Below, in pieces: positions 1 through 5,684 of a stretch of 6,822 nt of DNA. The notes beneath the pieces are model-generated. The model was not told the origin of the DNA and ran no database searches. It was given only the letters and a program-made list of their open reading frames with translations. The first letter of the stretch is position 1. Every line of letters starts with the position of its first letter. A program made the position numbers and the translations under genes. The stretch is from an uncultured Collinsella sp. (GTDB taxonomy: Bacteria > Actinomycetota > Coriobacteriia > Coriobacteriales > Coriobacteriaceae): the NCBI GenBank assembly GCA_902489515.1, contig CABUAL010000102.1, positions 1 to 6,822 of the forward strand, written 5' to 3'.

Positions 1-123
1 GTCGAGGGTGATCGGTACGGCGAGGTACTGATTCCCGTGATCGAGCAGGTCGTGCTCGATCTTCCCGACACAGGAACAATTTCCGTCCACGTTATGGACG
101 GCCTGATCGATATGGACAAGTAG
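1..123 (+). CDS. rimM: Ribosome maturation factor RimM, C-terminal fragment
   Basis: The window opens in frame in the last 40 codons of a gene that ends with TAG at 121-123. The peptide carries YGEVLIPVIEQVV, then a short beta-rich stretch, then VMDGLIDMDK. This matches the end of the PRC-barrel domain of RimM, where an 'LIP...V..(D)...I.V...(E/D)GL(I/L)D' pattern is characteristic. RimM binds ribosomal protein S19 and assists maturation of the 30S subunit head. Its usual partner trmD follows after 10 nt, as in the widespread rpsP-rimM-trmD cluster, and this supports an identification that would be weak from 40 residues alone. The N-terminal RimM domain lies outside the window. The stop codon overlaps the trmD Shine-Dalgarno sequence, so the two genes are probably translationally coupled. 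Confidence 0.85.
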   Translation, partial: VEGDRYGEVLIPVIEQVVLDLPDTGTISVHVMDGLIDMDK

Positions 124-133
124 GGAGGACAAC

Positions 134-892
134 ATGCTGATCGAGACCCTTTCGGTCTTTCCCGAGATGTTTGAGCCCGTCATGTCCACATCGATCTTGG
201 GCCGCGCCCGCAAGGCCGGCCTTTTTGATTTTAAGGCGTATAACCTGCGCGACTGGACGCACGACCGTCATCGTACCGTCGATGACGAGCCGTACGGCGG
301 CGGGCAGGGCATGCTCATGAAGGTCGAGCCTATCGCAGAGGCCATCGAGGCCATTAGCGCAGAGGGTCCCAAGCCCACTGTGGTGTTCTTCACCCCCTGT
401 GGCGAGCCTTTTACGCAGCATGTGGCCGAGCGCCTGCTCAAAAGTGAGCGCCTGCTGTTTGTGTGCAGCCGCTACGAGGGCGTCGACGAGCGTGCGTATG
501 CGTATGCCGATGAGCGTCTGTCGATCGGCGACTACGTGCTTACGGGTGGCGAACTTCCCGCTATGGTCGTTGCCGATGCCGTCGTACGCTTGATTCCCGG
601 CGCCCTGGGCGACGAGATGAGCAATGTGGACGAGTCGTTCTCGACCGCCGAGGACGGAGGCCTGCTCGAGTACGCGCAGTACACCCGTCCCGCCGAGTTC
701 AACGGCGAGGGCGTGCCGCCAGTGCTCGTGAGTGGCGATCACGCCAAGGTCGACGCTTGGCGCCGCAAGAACGCCATCGAGCGCACCTGCCGCTGGCGTC
801 CCGATCTGATCGAGACGGCGCGCCTTACGCCCCAGGAGCGTGCGTACGCGCAGGAGATTTTGGACGCTTCGTATTCGCAGAGCGAGGAGTGA
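134..892 (+). CDS. trmD: tRNA (guanine-N1)-methyltransferase TrmD
   Basis: TrmD transfers a methyl group from S-adenosylmethionine to N1 of G37, next to the anticodon in tRNAs reading CNN and some other codons. This prevents +1 frameshifting and is essential in most bacteria. The 252-residue product is of normal family length. Visible family signatures are SVFPEMFEPV (7-16), DDEPYGGGQGMLMKVEPI (50-67), SRYEGVDER (112-120), SIGDYVLTGGELPAM (130-144, part of the SAM-binding trefoil knot), RLIPGALG (152-159) and GLLEYAQYTRP (176-186). The general-base region reads DESF (166-169), so the position aligned with E. coli Asp169 is Glu167. The ATG at 134 is chosen because the protein begins at the family's usual N-terminus and follows GGGAGGA (123-129) by 4 nt. 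That ribosome site overlaps the rimM stop. The gene ends 2 nt before lepB. Confidence 0.97.
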   Translation: MLIETLSVFPEMFEPVMSTSILGRARKAGLFDFKAYNLRDWTHDRHRTVDDEPYGGGQGMLMKVEPIAEAIEAISAEGPKPTVVFFTPCGEPFTQHVAERLLKSERLLFVCSRYEGVDERAYAYADERLSIGDYVLTGGELPAMVVADAVVRLIPGALGDEMSNVDESFSTAEDGGLLEYAQYTRPAEFNGEGVPPVLVSGDHAKVDAWRRKNAIERTCRWRPDLIETARLTPQERAYAQEILDASYSQSEE

Positions 893-894
893 GA

Positions 895-1458
895 ATGGTT
901 CCATCGCAGCATTCCGCGTTGAGGGGCGCTTTTGAGTGGATCGTGGTCATCGCGATCGCGCTCGTGGCCACCTTCTTGATTCGCTCGTTTGTGGTCGAGC
1001 CCTTTGTGGTGCCCACCGGCTCCATGGAGTCCACGATCGAGATTGGCGACCAGATCCTGGCACAAAAGGTGAGCCTCGAGCTCGGTCAGCCTGTCAGCCA
1101 AGGCGATATCGTGGTGTTTCACAACCCCGATGGCACCTCCGAGCATGATGTTCTTGTCAAGCGTGTTATTGCCACGGCCGGCCAGACGGTCGACCTGCAG
1201 GATGGCAAGGTGGTCGTTGACGGCCAAGCGCTCGACGAGGACTATACGACGGGCATGAGCTGGCCGCTTTCGGTCCAAGCGCCTGGCGCTCAGGTAAGCT
1301 ATCCCTACACGGTTCCCGACGGGTGCGTGTGGGTGATGGGCGACAACCGCGAAAACTCTGCCGACTCACGCTACTTTGGTCCCGTCGATCGCTCTGATTT
1401 GATCGCTGTGGCGCTTGTGCGCTACTGGCCGCTCAACCGCATCGGCGCTATCGACTAA
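895..1458 (+). CDS. lepB: Type I signal peptidase (SPase I, S26 family)
   Basis: This enzyme removes signal peptides from secreted preproteins at the outer face of the cytoplasmic membrane. The 187-residue product has the short one-anchor form typical of Gram-positive bacteria. A hydrophobic segment at about residues 13-33 is the membrane anchor. Box B follows at VVPTGSMEST (38-47), with catalytic Ser43. VLVKRVIATAGQ (86-97) carries the general base Lys89, and MGDNRENSADSRYFGPV (148-164) is box E. Both halves of the Ser/Lys dyad are present, so it should be active. The reading frame is open further upstream inside trmD, but the ATG at 895 is preferred. It follows GAGGAG (884-889) by 5 nt, lies 2 nt after the trmD stop and gives a normal N-terminus. 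It is probably co-transcribed with rimM and trmD. Confidence 0.96.
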   Translation: MVPSQHSALRGAFEWIVVIAIALVATFLIRSFVVEPFVVPTGSMESTIEIGDQILAQKVSLELGQPVSQGDIVVFHNPDGTSEHDVLVKRVIATAGQTVDLQDGKVVVDGQALDEDYTTGMSWPLSVQAPGAQVSYPYTVPDGCVWVMGDNRENSADSRYFGPVDRSDLIAVALVRYWPLNRIGAID

Positions 1459-1517
1459 AAACCGCTATAGTACAGTACCTAACCGTGTAATCGTTTCGAC
1501 GAGGGGATATTAGAGGC
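1459..1517 (+). promoter_or_regulatory. glyQ upstream gap with possible -10 box and poorly placed ribosome site
   Basis: This 59-nt gap separates lepB from glyQ. TATAGT at 1466-1471 resembles a sigma-70 -10 hexamer, but the sequence 17 nt upstream (CGGCGC) is not a recognisable -35 box and there is no extended-10 TG. An odd-centred palindrome, GTAC-A-GTAC (1470-1478), lies across the expected start of transcription. The ribosome site for glyQ is unusual. GAGGGG (1501-1506) is 11 nt from the ATG, while AGAGG (1512-1516) is only 1 nt from it. There is no room for a glycine T-box leader and no intrinsic terminator is visible, so glyQS could either have its own promoter or be read from the upstream operon. 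Confidence 0.3.
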
Positions 1518-2429
1518 ATGAACGCTTCATCGCTTTCCTTCCAAGACATCATCCTGCGCCTCCAGCAGTACTGGGGCGAGCAGGGCTGCGTCATTATGCA
1601 GCCCTATGACTCCGAGGTCGGTGCCGGTACCTTCCATACCGCGACCACGCTGCGCTCGCTCGGTCCCGCCGAGTGGCGCACCTGCTATGCGCAGCCCTGC
1701 CGCCGTCCCGCCGACGGCCGCTACGGCGAGAACCCCAACCGCATGCAGCACTACTATCAGTTCCAGGTGCTCATCAAGCCCTCGCCGGTCAACGCCCAGG
1801 AGCTTTACCTGGGGTCTCTTGCCGCTATCGGTCTGGACCCCAACGACCATGACGTCCGCTTTGTCGAGGACGACTGGGAGAGCCCGACCCTTGGCGCCTG
1901 GGGCCTTGGCTGGGAGGTCTGGCTCAATGGCATGGAGGTCACGCAGTTTACGTACTTCCAGCAGGTGGGCGGCATCGAGGTCGACCCCGTGCCCGTCGAG
2001 ATCACCTACGGCCTAGAGCGTATCGCCATGTACGCTCAGGGCGTCAACTCCGTCTACGACCTGGTGTGGAGCTACCTGCCCGACGGCACGCCCATGACCT
2101 ATGGCGACGTGTTCCTCGAGAACGAGCGCGAGTTCAGCGCTTATAACTTTGAGGTCGCCAACGTCGAGATGATGCGTCAGAAGTTTGACGACTACGAGGC
2201 CGAGTGCCACTCCTGTCTGGAGCGCAAGCTGCCGCTGCCGGCATACGACTGCGTCATGAAGTGCAGCCACGCCTTCAACCTGCTCGATGCCCGCGGCGCG
2301 CTGTCCGCGGTCGAGCGTGCCAACTACATCCTGCGCGTCCGCGCCGTCGCCAAGGCGTGCTGCGAGGCCTACATGGCCGAGGTCGCCGGAGTCAACGAGA
2401 ATGCCGACCAGGAAGGCGAGGTGGCGTAA
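1518..2429 (+). CDS. glyQ: Glycyl-tRNA synthetase alpha subunit
   Basis: GlyQ is the catalytic subunit of the bacterial alpha2beta2 glycyl-tRNA synthetase. It makes glycyl-adenylate and charges tRNA-Gly for protein synthesis in the cytoplasm. At 303 residues it has the usual family length. Recognisable blocks are [24 protein letters not shown] (8-31, with the GC.I.QPYD signature), [21 protein letters not shown] (33-53), class II motif 2 as [20 protein letters not shown] then [15 protein letters not shown] (54-88), [23 protein letters not shown] (113-135), [15 protein letters not shown] (138-152), and motif 3 as [12 protein letters not shown] (161-172). The ATG at 1518 gives the expected N-terminus although its ribosome site is poorly spaced. 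The last codons carry the ribosome binding site of glyS, which starts 3 nt after the stop, so the two subunits should be made in matched amounts. Confidence 0.98.
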   Translation: MNASSLSFQDIILRLQQYWGEQGCVIMQPYDSEVGAGTFHTATTLRSLGPAEWRTCYAQPCRRPADGRYGENPNRMQHYYQFQVLIKPSPVNAQELYLGSLAAIGLDPNDHDVRFVEDDWESPTLGAWGLGWEVWLNGMEVTQFTYFQQVGGIEVDPVPVEITYGLERIAMYAQGVNSVYDLVWSYLPDGTPMTYGDVFLENEREFSAYNFEVANVEMMRQKFDDYEAECHSCLERKLPLPAYDCVMKCSHAFNLLDARGALSAVERANYILRVRAVAKACCEAYMAEVAGVNENADQEGEVA

Positions 2430-2434
2430 GCCAT
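2421..2434 (+). promoter_or_regulatory. Small GTAA-loop hairpin over the glyQ stop / glyS start
   Basis: TGGC (2422-2425) pairs with GCCA (2430-2433) around a GTAA loop, and a G-U pair (2421 with 2434) can extend the stem. The loop contains the glyQ stop TAA and the descending strand contains the first two bases of the glyS start codon. The pairing is read directly from the sequence. A role in translational coupling is inference, and a 4-5 bp stem could be chance. It shares the core GCGTAAG with the hairpins ahead of the PDRP gene and ppdK. Confidence 0.3.
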
Positions 2435-4529
2435 GGCAGACGCTAAGGATTTCCTGTTTGAGATCGGTACGGAGGAAATGCCCTCTGCACCGCTGAACAA
2501 TGCCGTCAAGCAGCTTGGCACCATGATCGCCAAGGGTCTCGACGAGGCCGGTCTGGCCCACGGCGAGGTCCGCGTGATCTCGAGTCCGCGTCGCCTGGCT
2601 GCACTCGTTGCCGACGTCGCCACCGCGACCGATGAGGTTCACGAGGTCAAGCGTGGCCCCGCGGCCAACATTGCCTTCGACGCTGACGGTAACGCCACCA
2701 AGGCCGCCCAGGGCTTTGCCCGCAAGTGCGGTGTGGCTGCCGAGGACCTTGTCCGTCGCGAGGACACTGACGGTCGCGAGTATGTGTTCGCCGAGAAGAA
2801 TATTCCCTCCGCACCGGCTACGCCGATTCTGACCGCTCTGTGCGAGAAGACCATCGCCGGCCTGCAGTGGCCCAACTACCGCAGCCAGCGCTGGGGCCAC
2901 GAGCACGCGACCTTTGTTCGTCCGGTTCGTTGGATCTGCTGCCTTTTGGGCGAGGATGTTGTGCCCGTGTCGTTTGCCGACGTGACGAGTGGCAACACCA
3001 CGCGTGGTCATCGCGTACTTGGCCCTGGTGACCATGTGGTTGCCAGCCCCGCCGTTTACGAGCAGGTGCTCGAGGACGCCGGCGTGCTTTCTGCCGAGCG
3101 TCGTCGCGAGGCCATCCTCGCCGGTATCGCTGAGGTCGAGGCTGCCCGTCCCGGCTGCCATGTCGACACGCCCAAGAAGGTCTTTGAGGAGGTTATCAAC
3201 CTCTGCGAGTGGCCGACGGTGCTCGTCGGTACTTTCGATGAGGAGTTCCTCAAGGTTCCGCACGAGATCATCTGCGAGTCCATGCTCACCAACCAGCGCT
3301 ACTTCCCGATCTATGACGGCGAGGGCAAGTTGACGCGTGAGTTCGTGGTCGTCTCCAACAGCAAGCCCGAGAACGCCGAGCGCGTGATCGACGGCAACGA
3401 GCGCGTCGTGCGCGCCCGTCTGGACGACGCAAAGTTCTTCTACGAGGAGGACCTGAAGATCTCCCTCGACGAGTTCCGTGAGCGTTTGGCCAAGGTTGCC
3501 TTCCAGGAGAAGCTCGGTAGCGTGCTCGCCAAGTCCGATCGCATTGAGCAGCTCGCGCTCGTTATCGCCCGCGAGGCCCATCTTGGTGCCCACCTTGCTG
3601 CCGACGCTGCTCGCGCCGCGCACCTGTGCAAGGCCGACCTGGTATCTAACGCCGTCGTTGAGTTCACGAGCCAGCAGGGCGTGATGGGCGGTTATTACGC
3701 GACCGCGATGGGGGAGAACGACGAGGTCGCTCATGCCATTCGCGATCATTATCGTCCCCGCTTTGCCGGTGACGAGCTGCCCGAGGGCACCGCTGGCTGC
3801 ATCGTGGCCTGCGCCGACAAGCTCGATACCATTGCCGGTATCTTTGCCATCGGCGAGCCCCCGACCGGCTCTTCGGACCCCTACGCGCTGCGTCGTGCCG
3901 CTATCGGCATCATCAACATCCTGCGCGACCGTCTGCCGATCGACCCCACGTCGCTTATCGACTTCGCCCTCGAGCTCTACAGTGAGCAGGGCATTGAGTT
4001 CGACGCCGCCGAGGTCGCCCAGCAGGTTCACGACTTCTTCCATGGCCGCCTGGTGAGCATGGCCCGCGACGAAAAGATCCCGGCCGATACCGTTGCCGCC
4101 GTCTCTGCGGTGCACATCATCGCCCCGTCCGTCTTCTTCGCCCGCTGCGCCGCCCTCGACGAGGCCCGCAAGAACGACGCCGAGACGTTCGACAACCTTG
4201 CGACCGCCTATGCTCGCGCCGCGCATATCTCCAAGCCCGAGCTGGGCGCGGAGTACGACCGCGCCTTGATGGGCGAGGTCGAGCTCGCGCTTGCCGATGC
4301 CTCCGAGGCTGCTCAGACCGCTGTCGACGCCGCCCTTGCTGCCGAGGACTACCCGGCCGCATTTGCCGCCCTCGCCGCCCTGCGCGCGCCCATCGACCGT
4401 TTCTTCGATGAGGTCATGGTCATGGACAAGGACGAGCAGCTCCGCGATAATCGCCTTAAGCTGCTCAACCGCTTCGAGGCCGTTTTCTCCGGCATCGCAA
4501 ACATCGGTGAGCTTGCCCGTAAAAAGTAA
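2433..4529 (+). CDS. glyS: Glycyl-tRNA synthetase beta subunit
   Basis: GlyS is the tRNA-recognition subunit that partners GlyQ in the alpha2beta2 enzyme. The 698-residue product is of normal length. The N-terminus DFLFEIGTEEMPS (6-18) is the family's opening block. It is followed by SPRRLAALV (51-59), KRGPA (73-77), MLTNQRYFPI (284-293), VVVSNSKPENAERVIDGNERVVRARLDDAKFFYEEDL (305-341, long conserved block) and the HD-like region HLCKADLVSNAVVEF through QGVMGGYYA (397-423). ADKLDTIAGIFAIGEPPTGSSDPYALRRAA (461-490) comes next. The C-terminal anticodon-binding region ends in VMVMDKDEQLRDNRLKLLNRF (661-681). An alanine-rich stretch at about 620-650 is typical of high-GC genomes. The start at 2433 is supported by GAGGTGG (2418-2424) 8 nt upstream and by the N-terminal match. 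A long reading frame on the opposite strand here is a codon-bias shadow. Confidence 0.98.
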   Translation: MADAKDFLFEIGTEEMPSAPLNNAVKQLGTMIAKGLDEAGLAHGEVRVISSPRRLAALVADVATATDEVHEVKRGPAANIAFDADGNATKAAQGFARKCGVAAEDLVRREDTDGREYVFAEKNIPSAPATPILTALCEKTIAGLQWPNYRSQRWGHEHATFVRPVRWICCLLGEDVVPVSFADVTSGNTTRGHRVLGPGDHVVASPAVYEQVLEDAGVLSAERRREAILAGIAEVEAARPGCHVDTPKKVFEEVINLCEWPTVLVGTFDEEFLKVPHEIICESMLTNQRYFPIYDGEGKLTREFVVVSNSKPENAERVIDGNERVVRARLDDAKFFYEEDLKISLDEFRERLAKVAFQEKLGSVLAKSDRIEQLALVIAREAHLGAHLAADAARAAHLCKADLVSNAVVEFTSQQGVMGGYYATAMGENDEVAHAIRDHYRPRFAGDELPEGTAGCIVACADKLDTIAGIFAIGEPPTGSSDPYALRRAAIGIINILRDRLPIDPTSLIDFALELYSEQGIEFDAAEVAQQVHDFFHGRLVSMARDEKIPADTVAAVSAVHIIAPSVFFARCAALDEARKNDAETFDNLATAYARAAHISKPELGAEYDRALMGEVELALADASEAAQTAVDAALAAEDYPAAFAALAALRAPIDRFFDEVMVMDKDEQLRDNRLKLLNRFEAVFSGIANIGELARKK

Positions 4530-4536
4530 GCCAGCC

Positions 4537-4550
4537 TGCGCGTAAGCGCA
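4537..4550 (+). promoter_or_regulatory. GTAA-tetraloop hairpin abutting the PDRP ribosome binding site
   Basis: TGCGC (4537-4541) pairs perfectly with GCGCA (4546-4550) around GTAA (4542-4545). As RNA this is a GNRA-type tetraloop closed by a C-G pair, a very stable small fold. It is followed immediately by AAAGGAG (4551-4557), the likely ribosome site of the next gene, and lies entirely in the 34-nt gap after glyS. There is no T-tract, so it is not an intrinsic terminator. Nearly the same 14-mer precedes ppdK at 5651-5664. A role in translation initiation, RNA processing or protein binding is inference. Confidence 0.45.
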
Positions 4551-4563
4551 AAAGGAGCCCCGC

Positions 4564-5430
4564 ATGGATTGCCCGGTCACCGCTCGTCCCACCGTTATCG
4601 TTATCTCCGACTCGCTCGGTGATACCGCTTGTGAGGTGGTGCTTGCGGCGTCCGGGCAATTTGATGAAGGGACTTTTCGTGTTTTGCGCCTGCCTAAGGT
4701 GACTTCTGTGGAGCAGGTCAAGTCATTTGTGGGGCCGCGCGTCGATGCCGACCATCGCGATATCGCCGTGTTCCATACCATCGTCGACCCGGCGCTACGT
4801 GCTCGTGTGCTCGATTACCTGGGCATGCTGCATATCCGTTCGGTCGACCTGATCGGCCCGACGCTCGCCGTGCTGTCGTCGCTCATCGGTGTACCGCCCA
4901 AGGGCGTCGCGGGCGTGATTCACAAGACCGATGACCGCTATTTCCATCGTATCGAGGCCATGGAGTATTTCGTTGAGCACGATGACGGGCGCGGCTGCGA
5001 CGATCTGTCGGGTGCCGATATCGTGCTGCTGGGCGTATCGCGCACGTCCAAGACGCCGCTGTCGATGTTTTTGGCCTTTCAAGGTTACAGGGTTGCCAAT
5101 GTTCCGTTGGCCCATGGCATGGAGCCGCCCAAGTCAATTTACGAGGTCGACCCGATGCGTTTGTTTGGCCTGATTTCGACCGTCGACGTTATTTCCGAGA
5201 TTCGCGATAGCCGCTTGGGCGATGACTACGCCCGTGCCGTTGCCGGCTCCTATGCCGAGCCCGAGAGCGTGCGCAGCGAGCTCGAGGAAGCTCGTGCCCT
5301 CATGAAGCGCCTAGGCTGCTTTGTGGTGCGTACCGACGGCAAGGCCATCGAGGAAAGCGCTGCCGAGATCATTAGCCACTTGGAGGAAATCCAAGAAGCC
5401 CGCGCCCGCCGCGCCGCCAGTCGCGCCTAA
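4564..5430 (+). CDS. Pyruvate, phosphate dikinase regulatory protein (PDRP, DUF299 family)
   Basis: Family members are bifunctional. They inactivate PPDK by ADP-dependent phosphorylation of a threonine beside its catalytic histidine, and reactivate it by Pi-dependent dephosphorylation. A sister group (PpsR) acts on PEP synthase. The 288-residue product shows the family landmarks: SDSLGDTA (15-22), FHTIVDPALR (70-79), DLIGPTLAVLSSLIGVPP (95-112), HKTDDRYFHRIEAMEYFVEHDDG (120-142), the P-loop-like GVSRTSKTPLSMFLA (157-171), and IYEVDPMRLFGLI (192-204) with EIRDSRL (212-218). The arginine- and alanine-rich tail is poorly conserved. The ATG at 4564 follows AAAGGAG by 6 nt and gives the normal N-terminus. 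ppdK lies next downstream, which points to PPDK rather than PEP synthase as the target; for that reason I leave the symbol blank (ppsR and yqfL are used for homologues). It sits 34 nt after glyS, so it may be read from glyQS. Confidence 0.93.
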   Translation: MDCPVTARPTVIVISDSLGDTACEVVLAASGQFDEGTFRVLRLPKVTSVEQVKSFVGPRVDADHRDIAVFHTIVDPALRARVLDYLGMLHIRSVDLIGPTLAVLSSLIGVPPKGVAGVIHKTDDRYFHRIEAMEYFVEHDDGRGCDDLSGADIVLLGVSRTSKTPLSMFLAFQGYRVANVPLAHGMEPPKSIYEVDPMRLFGLISTVDVISEIRDSRLGDDYARAVAGSYAEPESVRSELEEARALMKRLGCFVVRTDGKAIEESAAEIISHLEEIQEARARRAASRA

Positions 5431-5451
5431 TATTAGTAGCATTTTGATAAA

Positions 5452-5489
5452 GCGATTTAGCAAAAACATCGCATCTGACCTGCTTTTTT
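5452..5489 (+). terminator. Possible weak terminator after the PDRP gene
   Basis: GCGAT (5452-5456) can pair with ATCGC (5468-5472) across an 11-nt A-rich loop, and a run of six T follows at 5484-5489. The stem is short and the T-run begins 11 nt after it, so this is not a canonical intrinsic terminator. It is listed because it is the only stem plus T-run between the two genes. Confidence 0.2.
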
Positions 5490-5510
5490 ATTGTAGTGGT
5501 ATCTTCATAA

Positions 5511-5558
5511 GGTAACCAACTTTACCTACCGTTTACCGCCAGTTTTAGCACGTTTACC
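5511..5558 (+). repeat. Cluster of TTTACC repeats, possible operator for ppdK
   Basis: ACTTTACC (5519-5526), CGTTTACC (5530-5537) and CGTTTACC (5551-5558) are direct repeats whose starts are 11 and 21 bp apart, close to one and two turns of the helix. GGTAA (5511-5515) is an inverted half-copy that pairs with TTACC (5522-5526). A further GTTTACCG lies inside the ppdK coding start at 5699-5706. The repeats and spacings are seen directly. That they bind a transcription factor is inference from same-face spacing in a promoter region. Confidence 0.4.
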
Positions 5559-5599
5559 AAACCGCGTATCCTCTGCTCAAGCCCGTTCAAATCCGGCCG

Positions 5600-5605
5600 T
5601 ATAGT
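5600..5605 (+). promoter_or_regulatory. Candidate -10 box for ppdK
   Basis: TATAGT lies 75 nt before the ppdK start and predicts transcription from about 5612, at the base of a stable hairpin. No good -35 box is seen (TCAAGC at 17-bp spacing), so it would need an activator if real. The same hexamer occurs before glyQ. TGGTATCTT (5497-5505) and TATCCT (5567-5572) are alternative -10 candidates in this region. Confidence 0.35.
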
Positions 5606-5612
5606 TCCCTCA

Positions 5613-5633
5613 CGGCCCGCATCCGGCGGGTCG
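5613..5633 (+). promoter_or_regulatory. 8-bp stem-loop in the ppdK leader
   Basis: CGGCCCGC (5613-5620) pairs with GCGGGTCG (5626-5633) around a 5-nt loop (ATCCG), with a single G-U pair at 5615/5631. The stem is GC-rich and should be stable in RNA. No T-run follows, so it is not an intrinsic terminator. If transcription starts from the TATAGT box, the hairpin would sit at the very 5' end of the mRNA, a placement known to slow decay by 5'-end-dependent nucleases. That role is inference. Confidence 0.45.
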
Positions 5634-5650
5634 ATTCGTTACCACGGTCG

Positions 5651-5664
5651 TGCGCGTAAGTGCA
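5651..5664 (+). promoter_or_regulatory. GTAA-tetraloop hairpin upstream of the ppdK ribosome binding site
   Basis: TGCGC (5651-5655) pairs with GTGCA (5660-5664) around GTAA (5656-5659). It differs from the hairpin before the PDRP gene at one base only (C to T), and that change keeps the pair as G-U. It lies 16 nt before the GTG start and just ahead of GGAAGGGG. Being shared with the regulator of the same enzyme, it may be a common post-transcriptional element (inference). Confidence 0.45.
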
Positions 5665-5684
5665 TGGAAGGGGAAGTATCGTGA
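5664..5684 (+). other. Six-codon mini-ORF overlapping the ppdK start
   Basis: ATG at 5664-5666 opens a reading frame for MEGEVS that ends in TGA at 5682-5684. The TGA overlaps the ppdK GTG (5681-5683) in a GTGA arrangement typical of coupled start-stop pairs. It has no good ribosome site of its own (only TAAG just upstream), and its first base closes the GTAA hairpin. It could be a coupling leader or chance. Confidence 0.15.
5666..5673 (+). promoter_or_regulatory. Ribosome binding site that decides the ppdK GTG start
   Basis: GGAAGGGG ends 7 nt before the GTG at 5681. No in-frame ATG lies nearby except one well inside the conserved N-terminal domain (codon 26), so this site fixes GTG as the start. 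Confidence 0.7.

Larger units (their letters stand above)
5431..5680 (+). other. 250-bp intergenic regulatory region upstream of ppdK
   Basis: This is the only long non-coding stretch in the window and its first half is visibly more AT-rich than the genes around it. No convincing protein gene is seen on either strand, apart from a six-codon mini-ORF at its right end. It contains, in order: a weak inverted repeat and T-run, an extended -10-like TGGTATCTT (5497-5505), the TTTACC repeat cluster, a TATCCT (5567-5572) with a poor -35, a TATAGT (5600-5605), an 8-bp hairpin, the GTAA hairpin and the ppdK ribosome site. The layout suggests that ppdK has its own regulated promoter or promoters rather than relying on read-through from the PDRP gene. 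Confidence 0.6.

Noticed and set aside
757..894. An upstream extension of lepB into trmD
   Set aside because: The frame is open, but the extension is merely trmD in another frame. The ATG at 895 has a well-spaced GAGGAG and gives the normal N-terminus.
92..904. A 270-codon minus-strand frame across trmD
   Set aside because: It is a codon-bias shadow of trmD with no family resemblance and no intergenic promoter of its own.
1459..1517. A glycine T-box or glycine riboswitch ahead of glyQ
   Set aside because: The gap is only 59 nt, too short for either, and contains no T-box consensus or terminator.
2013..4781. A 922-codon open frame on the minus strand opposite glyQ, glyS and the start of the PDRP gene
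   Set aside because: Its length is explained by strong G/C-ending codon use on the + strand, which removes stops from one antisense frame. The product is low-complexity with no recognisable domain, and the + strand genes are certain.
5444..5472. A TTGATA -35 box (5444-5449) for a promoter just after the PDRP gene
   Set aside because: At 16-19 bp spacing there is no acceptable -10 hexamer (CATCGC and similar).
5613..5633. An intrinsic terminator before ppdK
   Set aside because: The stem is strong, but it is followed by ATTCGTTACC rather than a T-run.
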